A stretch of DNA of 20,098 nucleotides from Larix sibirica (Eukaryota; Streptophyta; Pinopsida; Pinales; Pinaceae). The notes beneath the pieces are model-generated. The model saw only the letters and a list, made by a program, of their open reading frames with translations, was not told the origin of the DNA and searched no databases. The stretch covers positions 45,736-65,833 of the forward strand of contig NWUY0300015506.1 of NCBI GenBank assembly GCA_004151065.3, written 5' to 3'. Below are positions 9,601 to 19,553 of this stretch, in pieces. Every line of letters begins with the position of its first letter. Positions within the stretch are counted from its first letter, which is position 1. The translations under genes and the position numbers were made by a program.

Positions 9601-12600
9601 ATTCTCTTTAAAATTTCACGTTGTGCAGTTTTAGATTAGTGGATGTTTAAAACTGTGCAGAAATGGGCCGTGGATCTGAATGAAGCTGCCTGTAAGAGCT
9701 TGAAGCAAAATCATCCAGAAACAGAGGTTTGTTTATTCAGTTATTGATAAGTGCTCAAACTTGCTATTTCAGGTTTCATTTCTATTACTCTTTTCTGAAT
9801 TTACTCTTTCCGGTCATTGTTTTTTTCTTCTGAAATATTCGAGTAACTGCAGGTTCGCAATGAGTTAGCTGATGATTTCTTGGAATTGCTGAAGAGATGG
9901 CTGGATCTTTGCCAAAGATTCTGTGCGCCAGAAAATGCAAAAAGTAATCCGAAGGCAGCAGAGACAAGAAATCAAGTAATAGAAATACCAGATGACGATT
10001 CTGGTCTCTCAGGAGATGAATTTGAAGTGGAAAGCTTGATTGGAATTCGCTTTAAACAGCCTACAAAATGCAATGAATCTGGATTGCCAAGCAACGAATC
10101 TGGATTGCCAAGCAACGAATCTGGATTGCAATTTAAGGTATTTTGGCAAATTGTTAATGGATGAGCTTCAGGTTATTAAGAGGCCTAATTTTAGGTTTAT
10201 ACTTGGTTGAATTGGCACTATCGATTTGTTTTCGTTAAAACTAATTTTAGGTTTTTTTGCAAGATGCTTTTTATGTGAAAAGTGAAGAAAGACTCGCAAA
10301 GTATGACTAAGATTTCATGATTTTGATGTTGATGCATGCTGTAGTTCTTATATGATCATCCCATGTTCAAAAGTTAGGGTTTATAGTGTTCATCGAGGAT
10401 GATATTGTTATGAGATTTAATAAACAGTTTAAACATTATAAGTAGATTTATCTAAAATTAATAAAACAGTTTATTACAAGTTTATTTATCATTATGACTT
10501 TTACTTATATTTCGAATTGCCAAAAAATTATACCTATAGAAAGTAGATTTATTATTTTTCCTTATATTTATATTTTGAGTTGCCTACTTGATCATGTGAT
10601 CCTCATTCAGGTGCACTGGAAAGGTTATGGTAAGAGTGAGGATAGTTGGGAGCCCATTGAAGGTTTAGGGTAAGTGTTCCAAGCACTTTTGTGCCGTTAA
10701 TATTATGAAATTCGGGTATGTTGTCTGATGTTTAAACTTGTGAAACATGATAGGGACTGTGAGGAAAGTCTCAAAGAGTTTGTGATCAAGGGTGCAAAAG
10801 CAAAGATTTTGCCTCTACCTGTATGTTCTTGCTCTACTTCAATCCTATGGGGTTTTGGCTCTCTATTTCTCGAGTTAATATTGTATTCCATGTATAGCAA
10901 GTTTTGTGTTTCTACTTCCATTCCTCTGTTATTGGCATGGCTCTTTGCTAGATCATTATCATACTTGTTTGCATTTGTTGTGTCAGGGTGACGTGGATGT
11001 TATTTGTGGCGGCCCCCCTTGCCAAGGAGCTAGCGGGTTCAACAGATTCAGAAACTCCGCAGCTCCTTTGGAAGATTCTAAGAACCAACAGATGATTGTA
11101 TACATGGACATTGTAGACTTCTTAAAGCCTAGATATGTTTTGATGGAGAATGTAGTTGACATTCTTAAATTTGCTGGAGGCGTCCTTGGACGGTATGCAT
11201 TGAGTCGTCTGGTTCACATGAGTTATCAAGCCAAACTTGGCATGATGGTTGCTGGGTGCTATGGTCTGCCACAATTTCGCATGCGAGTATTTTTGTGGGG
11301 AGCACTGCCAACAGAGGCATGTTAATTTTGTGTTTACGAGACTGATATTAGTGGGATGAGAAGAGCCATTTTTTATACTTGTTTTTTTGAGTTGGTGTTC
11401 TGATACTACCATTTTTCATTCCATCTAATGCAGAAGCTGCCGCAGTATCCTCTACCAACTCATGACGTAGTTCAGCGAGGTGGTGTTCCAAATGAATGGG
11501 AGGTGATTGACTAAATTCCTAATATACTAGTTCATAATAATACTACATAATATCGATCTGTTTCCTTAAGTCAGCGATATAGAGATGACCAATTGTAATC
11601 TAAAATCAAATTTGCAGTCAATGTTTTGCTAACTATTTTTTCAAATTTGCAGCGTAATATGGTTGCTTATGATGAGAATCATAGTGTCAAACTTGAAAAA
11701 GCACTTATTCTTGGTGATGCTATTTCTGACCTTCCAGAGGTTTGTTTTGCATTTATATTGTTGTTACAAACATATTTTAAATTTATGTTTTATTTTTTAC
11801 TGTCATCTTGACATGATTTTTTTTAATTGATTGTGCAGATTGCAAATTCTGAACAGAGGGATGAAATGCAATATGGGAAAGTTCCTCGTACTGAATTTCA
11901 GCAATATATTAGAATGCCGAAAGAAGGTAACAATATTTACTTTAATTTTGAAGTTATTTTTATGGATTGACATGTTAATTTGATCATTTTACGCTTTTGA
12001 TAGCGTTGCCATTTCCAAATTTGATTTTCCAAAATATTTAAACTATATTGCTGGAAATGTTTACTCAGTCGAATATCTTAGCGTTAGTTTTTATATAATT
12101 CTGCGTTGAGTTCTTACTGGATTTGTGATTTGATTGGTTAGAAAAATAATATGCTCGTTATAACCCTATGCAGTTATGAACGGCCGATTGTTACCATCTG
12201 CATTAGCGTCCAAGAAGGCATCGCAAAAGGCAATTCTTTATGATCATCGTCCACTCCAACTCAATGAAGATGATTACCAGCGAGTTTGCAGGATTCCTAA
12301 GAGAAAGGTTTGTGAGATTGGTAGCTGTGCGTATTTGAAGGGATTTGCTAGAGGGAAAAACACTTATCGCATGTAGCTTGCTTGGCTTTTATATTATTTC
12401 TTTTCTGGTGTCAGGGTGCAAACTTCAGGGATCTTCCCGGTGTGATTATTAGGGAGGACAATGTTGTGGAGTTGGATACCTCAATGGAGAGGATCTTGCT
12501 GTCTTCTGGAAAGCCATTGGTATGAGCAAGTCTTGAAACTTTATGCTGGATATGAAACTATAAGCGCATCTTGTACTAAGAGTATTTTTATACATGCTTT

Positions 12601-13491
12601 CTATATGCAGATTCCAGATTATGCCATAAGTTTTGTGAAAGGCCGCTCCTTAAAGTGAGTATCTTGCATTTATTTCTTTAGTGTTGTCATATGCTTTTTC
12701 TTGATTGAATAATAATGGTCCTCCTTTTTGCAGGCCCTTTGGTCGTTTATGGTGGGATGAAACCGTGCCAACTGTAGTCACCAGGGCCGAGCCTCACAAT
12801 CAGGTTTGTGTGATTTTCTCAAACTTTTTACTCTAATTTTTAATTATTTTTGGAAGTGCTTTGTGAAACATGCTTTAAGGCCTACACGGCAGTGAATGGA
12901 TATTTTTTCATCACAATCACCTATTACTTGAACCCAGTCTCATCCATCTGAAACTTATTCCATTTGGGTATGACAAACCGCATTGAGAAGGCTCAATATT
13001 TTGTCAAGCTCATCAGCTTACCAATGGCTTGTTGGCTCAGCTTTCTTACATTGGCTATTTTGTATAGCTGTCTCTCTTATATAAGCTGCAATTTATCTGA
13101 AAAAACCATGTGCTGTTTGTACAGGCCATTCTGCATCCTGAGCAGGATCGGGTCCTATCTATTCGTGAGAATGCAAGGTTGCAAGGCTTTCCTGATTATT
13201 ACAAGCTTCATGGAAGTGTGAAGGAAAGGTATGCCTGAAATGTCTTTGGAATTTTGCATCCTTGCTGCTAAACTATAATAAATATACTAATATTCTGTAA
13301 AATGCAGATATATCCAAGTAGGAAATGCCGTGGCAATACCTGTTGCAAGGGCTTTGGGCTTTGCCCTGGGAATGGCCATACAGAAATTGTGCACTGATGA
13401 ACCAGTGGTGAAGCTTCCCGTCAAATTCCCCAATTGCTTTGACAACCAGCAGACTGAAGATGGAGCTATGGACGTGGGAGAGCAGAGCTAG
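6606..13491 (+). CDS. CMT3: Chromomethylase, DNA (cytosine-5)-methyltransferase CMT3-like
   Basis: Coding exons: 6606-7028, 7234-7268, 7634-7733, 8603-8710, 8809-8928, 9131-9230, 9331-9527, 9661-9726, 9853-10137, 10611-10669, 10754-10820, 10987-11316, 11434-11502, 11653-11739, 11839-11926, 12174-12307, 12415-12519, 12611-12654, 12734-12803, 13125-13228, 13308-13491. All phases agree and give 924 residues plus TAG, close to known CMT3 lengths. Residues 1-152 are a disordered, basic N-terminus with KRTR and KRQK. A BAH domain spans about 170-293 ([15 protein letters not shown]). Methyltransferase motif I is [15 protein letters not shown] (334-348). The chromodomain lies at about 439-515 with cage-type aromatics F440, W481 and Y484. 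Motif IV is GGPPCQG with catalytic Cys532, motif VI ENV (574-576), motif VIII QFRMR (616-620), and motif [10 protein letters not shown] (869-877). SGFNRFRN after motif IV favours CMT3/CMT1 over CMT2. By family knowledge it is nuclear, binds H3K9me2 and maintains CHG methylation. No key residue is missing; orthology to CMT3 versus a CMT1-like paralogue is unproven. Confidence 0.93.
6732..6989 (+). repeat. CMT3: In-frame 35-residue tandem repeat in exon 1
   Basis: A 105-bp unit at 6732-6836 is repeated at 6837-6941 with four differences by my count, two silent and two swapping Pro and Ser. A truncated third copy follows at 6942-6989 ([16 protein letters not shown]). In the protein these are residues 43-77, 78-112 and 113-128. 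The unit carries [24 protein letters not shown] and SGG-VAKT. It lies in the poorly conserved N-terminus ahead of the BAH domain. Near identity indicates a recent duplication. Confidence 0.92.
7734..8602 (+). other. CMT3: Intron 3, the longest intron (869 bp)
   Basis: Donor AAG|GTGGGC and acceptor ATACAG|GG give phase 0. The intron is T-rich. I see no transposon terminus, tRNA or snoRNA box pair. Frames such as 7693-7986 merely run out of exon 3 into the intron and are not genes. Confidence 0.8.
9231..9330 (+). other. CMT3: GC-AG intron (intron 6)
   Basis: Exon 6 ends CCAGCAG and the intron begins GCAAGT, the strong consensus for a GC donor, and ends TTGGTTTCAG. The join is phase 1 and rebuilds YTLPAENVAASS, which continues into motif I. 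No GT donor nearby keeps the frame open through to the next exon as cleanly. Confidence 0.85.
10072..10128 (+). repeat. CMT3: 21-bp repeats (NESGLPS) inside the chromodomain
   Basis: Three in-frame copies: 10072-10092, 10093-10113 and a truncated 10114-10128. They encode [19 protein letters not shown] at residues 457-475. They sit between the first chromodomain strand ([12 protein letters not shown]) and the second ([19 protein letters not shown]), in the loop that precedes the exon 9/10 junction. Copies 2 and 3 share AAC where copy 1 has AAT. The loop is lengthened by about 14 residues without disturbing the aromatic cage positions. Confidence 0.92.
11317..11433 (+). other. CMT3: GC-AG intron (intron 12)
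   Basis: Exon 12 ends GAG and the intron begins GCATGT and ends CTAATGCAG. Reading on without splicing reaches TAA two codons later. The GT three bases further on would create an in-frame stop at the junction. GC-AG splicing instead gives [19 protein letters not shown], a conserved CMT segment, so the GC donor is well supported. Confidence 0.87.
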
Positions 13492-14280
13492 ATGTATTGT
13501 AATCCATTCTTGCTCTGGGCCCTTCTGTTAGCTGGTGCTTCTTAACCTTCCCCAGCATCTACTTGAGGTCCAATTTTTGTGGCTGAGAAGTCAAAATAGA
13601 AGGCTGCCAAGTAGACTAGCCTTCACATCTGCATGCATTTGCAGCTTCCATCCCATGGGCAAATAGCCTTTTAATGTCCCAAAAATTCTTATGTCCTCAG
13701 TCTTTACTCCACATTTCATAAACTATTTTCTTATTGTAACTGTCATTCTGTTCTGCAATTGATTCATTCTCAGAGGAGGACATTTATTTATGAAAAGGGT
13801 GGTCCATGCTATTGACGTATATGGAAGCATGGCCTGTGTACTGATCTTGTCTTAACTTAAAGAATAGGGGTGTGTTAAATTTATTCATTTTTTGGAGGGA
13901 ATTTCTTATAGTTCTTAACTAAATGTGCCTTAAATTGCCATTGCAATTCAACTTTGCCATGTTTGAGTGAATTATGTATTATACCAATTCAGATTTTGTT
14001 CAAGTCTTTCACTGCTTATAACTGATGTGCATGTATGGGTTTTGATGTTTATGCTAAACATTAGAGTTACTTGGTATTGTGTTCCTAGATAGATAGGTTT
14101 AGAAAATGTGTTGGTGGAAGTTTGTTAGTTGATAGCTCCTTGGTATGGTTATAGGGTTTATAGGTTTCTTTAGGCCACCATATATTGATGGTTATAGGGT
14201 TTATAATTTATTTGTGTTTGGTATGTTTTAATAAACCACGAAGGTATTGACAACAATTATAACAAGTAACAACATTTTCA
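13492..14280 (+). other. Presumed 3' UTR and immediate 3' flank
   Basis: No coding region is seen. T-rich sequence after the stop has several possible cleavage regions (near 13735 and 13860). The first clean AATAAA on the plus strand is at 14230-14235, about 740 bases past the stop, so the true 3' end is not resolved. An 18-bp direct repeat ATGGTTATAGGGTTTATA lies at 14145-14162 and 14188-14205. Confidence 0.45.
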
Positions 14281-14583
14281 TCAAAATGCAGATATTTGAG
14301 ATTATTAAATGTAACGAAGAACTAAATTCAAAAACTTGAAATTGAAAAAACTTGTAAGTTGCAAGTGTAGAGATTGGCACTAACAAAGTATGCTGCAAAT
14401 GAACTTGTTAAACACAGTATGCCATGTGGAGGAGAGGCATGATATTGAAAGTAAACCAACAAGCTAGCCAACCCATTTTTTCACAAAATATGGGGCATCA
14501 TCTAATGGAACAAACTTGATTGAAAGCAATAAACAGGTGGCTAAGTACATTGGAATGAAATACTAGTTACAGAGCCTGAAGTT

Positions 14584-15115
14584 GAGCCATGGCCCCATAG
14601 AACACTTCAAATCCATAATAGATTTAGATGCAGATGACCTTTCTAGTGGTCCCAAAAGGAGTAGCAAGATTAGCTATGGTGTAGAATCTTTGTCCTAGTA
14701 CCTAGGCACCAAGGTAAGTCAAAACCTTCAATGTGCACATAAATCAGTATGACCTTTTTCATTGATTTGAAGTTGCAAGCAACAAACTCTCTTCAATTTG
14801 ATTATGCTTAGATGTTGAAAAGGGCCCAACTGTGCTCATGCAGCTAAAGCAATTGTTTCTCTTGAGCCACAGCTCCACAGAATACTTAAAAGCCACAATA
14901 ACTTTAGATGCAAAGTATATTTTTGATTGGTGTGCATAGGAATCGCAAGATTAGCTTTGGTGAAGTAGATGCTATTTCCTAGTGCTCAAACACCCAGCCA
15001 AGGCAAAACCAACAGTGTGCACACAAATGAAGTATTGTGCACTCACTTTTCAGATTGATTATGCTTATAGATATTAAAGGCCTGAGTGTGTTCATACATC
15101 TAAAGCAAGTTGGTG
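14584..15115. repeat. Diverged tandem duplication, ~280-bp unit
   Basis: The stretch from 14584 recurs from about 14864. Shared landmarks in the same order are GAGCCA, CATAGAACACTT / CACAGAATACTT, CTTTAGATGCA-type text, GCAAGATTAGCT, TCCTAGT, GTGCACA, GATTATGCTTA and CTAAAGCAA. Divergence is considerable, so the duplication is old. Neither strand gives an open frame across the unit. It may derive from a transposon interior, but no domain was recognised. Confidence 0.7.
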
Positions 15116-16392
15116 CTCTACACAATGTGCTAGAAGCAAACTGCCCTTAGGGAAAAACTTTTAGTAGTTGTCCATCCTTGGGGTGTCCATTCTGGTAATC
15201 TCTGGCATGCTAGAAGCTATTTAATAGATTGACATGGACCTGCTGTTATAAAAAATGCATTTATGATTGAAGCCTATTGCTGCATTTTGGAGGTTTCTTG
15301 TGGTAGTAATGATGTTGAGAAATGGTGCTTGATGGAGCCATCTCATAATGCCCTGCTTTTTTGTCTGCCAGGGATGAATGCTGACCATTTCCTGGACATC
15401 TGTTTCAGAGTTGGTTGGTGGTTTTTAATCTTTGTTCTTTCACCGTTTTGGTCTGTGTTCTTTGGCCAGAATGTCCAATTTAGTTGAGTTTTTGAGCTAA
15501 ATTTCATCAATGAAGTATTCCATTCAAGCATTGTTTACACTTGATTTTGTGGTTTTTCCCTTTAGGTTTAATATTTTAGTAGGTTATGCTTTTGGAATTG
15601 GTTTACTTTTTAGTGATTCTACTATATTGTACATGATAAAGTTTCTTGACTGTTTCAGAATCGTGCTCATCACAAATTTTGGGTTTTATTATTATCCATA
15701 AATTGTCCTATTTTTGTTGGTGAAATTATTTTAGCTTTGGTGATTTTTTCCTACAAAGCTGTTGGGCTTTGTAGTCATTCAGTACAAGTGGTTTATAAAA
15801 TTTTGCAAATTGTTCAGTGGTTTTTTATTTATTATGCAGATTTGTCTTGTTTAGTTTTTTGTGAACATTGAATTAGATTAATTTTTGCTTGTTTGATCTA
15901 ATTGGTGCTATTTTTATATCTACAGTTCAATTGTATGGACAAGGTATATGGATTTAGATTGTATTTAATAGGAAAGAAAATTAAATGGCCTAAAATGGTG
16001 TGAGTGGACACTACGTGAGATATTACAATGTGGTAGAAGCGTCAAACAGTTACAAAAGCACTCTTTGGCTAGGCAGTTGCAATTGATTGGTATTTATTTT
16101 GTGAAAGTTGCCCAAGACTTGTTATTGGCCATATTTGCAACAAGTGGCTTCATTTAGAGGCCTGCATGTATAGGTGTAAACGTCTCTTGGGGGAACCGAA
16201 AGCTGGTGGGGCATTAAGAACACTTTGCTTTCATTGACCAGGCAAGTCCTGGTTTGTGTTGTGTAAATTTAATTTCATTATTTGTAGAAATTGATTTGGT
16301 GGAAGTGTTTTAATATTTGTGTCTTGGCTTTAAGATCTTTGTGTGTATCTCTTTCAAATCTCTGGATGGGCCATTTATTTCCATATGTTTAG
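15116..16392. other. Intergenic, no supported feature
   Basis: T-rich on the plus strand between about 15480 and 15930. A 74-codon frame at 15263-15487 and a 63-codon frame at 15510-15701 show no recognised domain, homology or codon structure and are treated as chance. Nothing else is supported. Confidence 0.5.
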
Positions 16393-17016
16393 TGTAAGAA
16401 GCAGAGGTATGGAATATGCTTCCTACACTAATCAATTAGAGAAGGATGTGCAGAAACTTTAAACATAATAGTTGCAAACAAATGAAAGAATCAACAAACC
16501 ATTAAACAACACCTTTTTTGGGAATAACCCTTATAGGATAAAGTTCCCACACTCCAAAGCAAGCTCAATGTGTTCTTCAACAAGGAATAGTGTTTACAAA
16601 ACTTTTCCAGAGTTGTGCTCTTAACAAGAGTAATTTGTAGTGAGCTCCCTCTTGCTCGAGTCTCTAGAATTGGAGGCTAATATGCCAATTCCTAAGGCTT
16701 GGGTAGCCAATGTAGTCCTGGAGTGCATAGTGTATCTGTATATGGTCTGAAGATCCAAGTAAGAAGGAGCTTGTTGCAGATTACTCTTGTTAAGAGCACA
16801 TCTCTGAAAGTGTATTGTAACTGTTTATTGCTAAATAACAAGTTGAGCTTGCTTTGGAGTGGGGTTTTTCTCTGAAGGGTTTATACTAGGAAATTGTGTT
16901 GTTTAATGTTTTGTTGTTTCTTTCATTTTTTTGCCACTGCTTTGTTTAAAATTTCTACACATTCTTCTCTCATTGATTAGTGTAGGAAGTGTATTCTGTA
17001 CCTCTGCTTCCTTGCA
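16393..17016. repeat. Long inverted repeat, LTR-like arms (~270 bp)
   Basis: The left arm (16393 to about 16667) matches the reverse complement of the right arm (about 16746-17016) with substitutions and small indels along its length. Perfect anchors are 16551-16568 with 16843-16860 (18 bp) and 16615-16634 with 16780-16799 (20 bp). The tips are TGTAAGAAGCAGAGGTA and, on the minus strand from 17016, TGCAAGGAAGCAGAGGTA. The spacer is roughly 75-80 bp. The right arm ends in CA, two bases before a primer-site-like sequence, so it reads as an LTR 3' end and the left arm as a second copy in opposite orientation. Flanks TTTAG (16388-16392) and TTTGG (17017-17021) could alternatively be an imperfect target duplication of a foldback element. 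Confidence 0.8.
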
Positions 17017-17018
17017 TT

Positions 17019-17034
17019 TGGTATCAAAGTTGAG
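17019..17034 (+). other. Putative retrotransposon primer binding site 1
   Basis: TGGTATCAAAGTTGAG resembles TGGTATCAGAGC, the plant copia site complementary to the 3' end of initiator tRNA-Met. It starts two bases after an LTR-like CA end, the expected position. Nothing recognisable as gag follows, so this would be a decapitated element. Confidence 0.6.
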
Positions 17035-17960
17035 TAGACTTGGACTCCAGTGAGAGTGGTTTGATGCGGAGAAAATTGGAGGTATAGCATGGCAAGGTCT
17101 TATTGCTCGAGAAGCATGTGTTTAAAGAAAACAAATCGACCCATAACTTATGAAAAAACATGGATTTGTGAATTTGTTGTTTGAATGATTGGATCTACAA
17201 GCATATGCCTGGATTTGTATTGAGTGTAGACCTATTTCATGGTTGTAGTGGAATTTCACCAGTGTAATACGTGGTGACTCCACTTTGTTGGTTGCTTGTA
17301 ATGAAGTTGCTTTTGTGCCTAGATCTGGTCATGAAATATCCTCTATTGAGGGATTTGCTGTATCGTTGAGTGTCACCAGTGGTGTGTAGTCGATTAGGTG
17401 TTGAATTCATTGCCCCTCATTGCCCCTGTGCTTATGGATCCTTAAGAGTGCATGTCTGAGAGGTCAACATTGCATGATGGAAATGTCATAAAGATTGAGC
17501 ATCGATGGAGGGTTGCAAAGCAATGATGATGGAAATAAGGGTGCCATGGCACAAGTTGTAGTTGTTGAGGAGGTAGAGAACATACCAACAAGGAGCTGCT
17601 AATCAAAAAGAAGGAATGAATGGTGGCAAAGCACTATATCAAGTGGTGGCAATGTGATAACAATGGATATAGACCTCTATGAATGGTGGTGATGCTATGG
17701 AATGTGAGCTATAGCGAGGAGCAATTTGCAGATGCTCAAACAATGAGAAAGAGAGGAGTGACTCTTAGTTAGGTTGGTGTTCTAGGTTAATGGTTTCTTG
17801 GGTAAATCTGTGTACCATGTATGTGCCATTGTTATTTGTTGTGTTTAGATTTTGTTCGTATTGTTATCTTGCACAGGTTTATTGAAATCTTCATTTGCTC
17901 TCATCATTTCCATCAATGCCCAAAAGTTAACTTAGGAGTCGTCCAAGAGACCTTTTAGAT
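17035..17960. other. Unassigned sequence between two retroelement pieces
   Basis: No long open frame or gag/pol motif on either strand. It may be the degraded leader of the first element, or the 5' part of the second element's LTR. Possible LTR starts that mirror a TCAACA end, TGTTGA, occur at 17399 and 17573. Confidence 0.35.
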
Positions 17961-18521
17961 TGGAGTTTCACTTTAATAAAGTGAATGTATTTTTGTTATT
18001 ACTTTATGTAAAGTAGAGGGCCCATGGTATTTGGAAATCCATGATATTGGCCTTAGGTATTTGCATCTTATAATGTTATAAAAGTCTCTATAGGTGAGGG
18101 GAGGTGACACACAAGTCACACAGGGTGAGGGGGATCTCATTGAAGTGGTTGGAGCACTTTTAGCCATGTGTGTAGGTATCGGGGTAGGGTTAGAGGAAAA
18201 GAGAAAGGGGCAGTCGAGGGCTAGTAGCCATCAAGATTGAAGGATTGATCTTGAGGTTTGAAAGCTAGCATTTTTTCAATGTATTCCTCAATGGGCCATT
18301 ATCCCAGTATGGGAGTTCAAGATTTTATAGTTAACAAAATGAAATTGTTTGCTAGTTTTTCCCTAGTTGGGGTATTCCAGAGTAAATTTGAGTGTCAAAT
18401 GTGTGATGATTTCCCAAGTTATTTTGTTCATGAATTGTTGCGAATTCAATGTATTTTTTGTTAATAATTGCAAGTAAATGGTTTGAGACATTAAATCCGA
18501 TTTGGGTTCTAAAAATCAACA
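17961..18521 (+). repeat. Probable 5' LTR of a copia-type element (start uncertain)
   Basis: The right boundary is supported: TCAACA ends at 18521, directly before a primer-site-like sequence. TATAAAAG at 18077-18084 would serve as an LTR promoter. The left boundary at TGGAGTTTCACTTT is only one candidate; no second LTR lies in the window to fix it. This LTR end differs from the one at 17016, so two families are present. Confidence 0.45.
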
Positions 18522-18537
18522 TGGTATCGGAGTTGAG
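18522..18537 (+). other. Primer binding site 2 (tRNA-Met type)
   Basis: TGGTATCGGAGTTGAG matches the copia primer-site start TGGTATC with changes afterwards (canonical TGGTATCAGAGC). It abuts a CA-ended LTR-like sequence and lies about 1 kb upstream of a gag reading frame in the same orientation, which strongly supports the role. Confidence 0.7.
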
Positions 18538-19553
18538 GTTTCTTTGAGCAGGAGATCACTTTGACAACATGGTTTAAGAAGAATTTAAGAAAAGCAAGAG
18601 ATTGTATGGGTCGTATGATTGCAACCATGTGAAGGTTTGTGTGTGGCAGGGGGTAGAGTCGAGCCCAACAGGAGATGTGGAGTGTGTGGGCTGGGCAACA
18701 ACAAACGTTGTTGGGTTGTGGAGCGACCAACGGTTGGGATGTGTGTTACGGACTTAGTAAGGAGCTGTTGCATGGAGAGTTGGTTGTGCGAAGTTAAAGT
18801 CAACATGGAGGCAACTGATAGAGAAATCCTGACTCGAGTTGTGGGAGTTGAGGTAGAGGCCAAGGTTAGAGCCATGAACTGTCGGCGTACACGAGAGTAG
18901 TAACAGCATTGAAAGTATGGGCTTGTAAAATGTGAATGCAGGGAGCAGCGTGGGTTGGTAGGCGGGAGCTGGATAGAGAGCTAGCCCATAGCAGGAAGCT
19001 TGCACGGTAGGCTCGAATGAGGAAGGATCCACAAGCTCAAAGGCGACTAAGGCGGTGGTTGCAACCGTCGAGATGTAATGTGGTAGACATGAATGGAGCA
19101 GGTGATGGCGATGGTGGCTATTGGCGGTGTAACACATGCCACAAGTGCAACTGATGGGAGAGTGGCCGCATGGGAAGGCACAAGCGTTGAGCCACTAACA
19201 ACGGGTAAGAAGGGGCGATTGGGAGGAATAACAATTGTCGGTGTGGTAGCTGTTAGTTGCAAGAAGTCATTGGTAGCAGGAGAAATAGGCCAGTGGATAG
19301 CATAATCTCCATCTTAGCAAAGTTGCCAGCAAGTCGCGGGCAGGCAAAAGATTGTTGGGCAGTCAAGCAGTCGCCTAGTAGGGTAGAAACCCAAGGTAGC
19401 CATCAGGCAGTTCAAAACAGGGTTGGATAGCCCTGAAAATGTCGTGTAGAAAGACTTTGAGCAGTTGCCCAGAGAAGTTGGGCAGCCTAAGAAGACTTTG
19501 GGCAATAGTAAGTTGAAGATTCAAGCAATGGGCAGGTACAACAATAGTTAAAA
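18538..19553 (+). mobile_element. Untranslated leader of the copia-type element
   Basis: About 1 kb of G-rich plus-strand sequence between primer site and gag. No protein domain was recognised. Open frames on both strands (such as 18754-19137 on the minus strand) reflect the skewed base composition. The 3' part carries several copies of GGGCAG (19338, 19357, 19480, 19530), GAAGACTTTG near 19491, and a TGCCCA/TGGGCA hairpin at 19466-19484. Confidence 0.6.

Noticed and set aside
10987-11325. Exon 12 continuing to its own stop codon instead of splicing
   Set aside because: That would delete motifs X and half of the catalytic domain; the GC-AG splice restores conserved sequence exactly.
6606-13491. 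Assignment as CMT2, MET1 or DRM
   Set aside because: MET1 lacks a chromodomain and DRM has rearranged motifs. SGFNRFRN after the catalytic motif and the overall length favour the CMT3/CMT1 type over CMT2, which usually has a longer N-terminus.
15263-15487. 74-codon frame downstream of the gene
   Set aside because: No recognisable domain, composition like its surroundings, and no splice partners that would extend it into a known protein.
16393-17016. MicroRNA precursor
   Set aside because: The foldback is far longer than usual precursors and its arms look like LTR sequence; no short conserved mature segment stands out.
18585-19262. Overlapping minus-strand frames of 71-127 codons
   Set aside because: They lie in the G-rich leader of a plus-strand copia element; base skew removes stops and the Ser/Thr/Pro-rich products look like no known protein.
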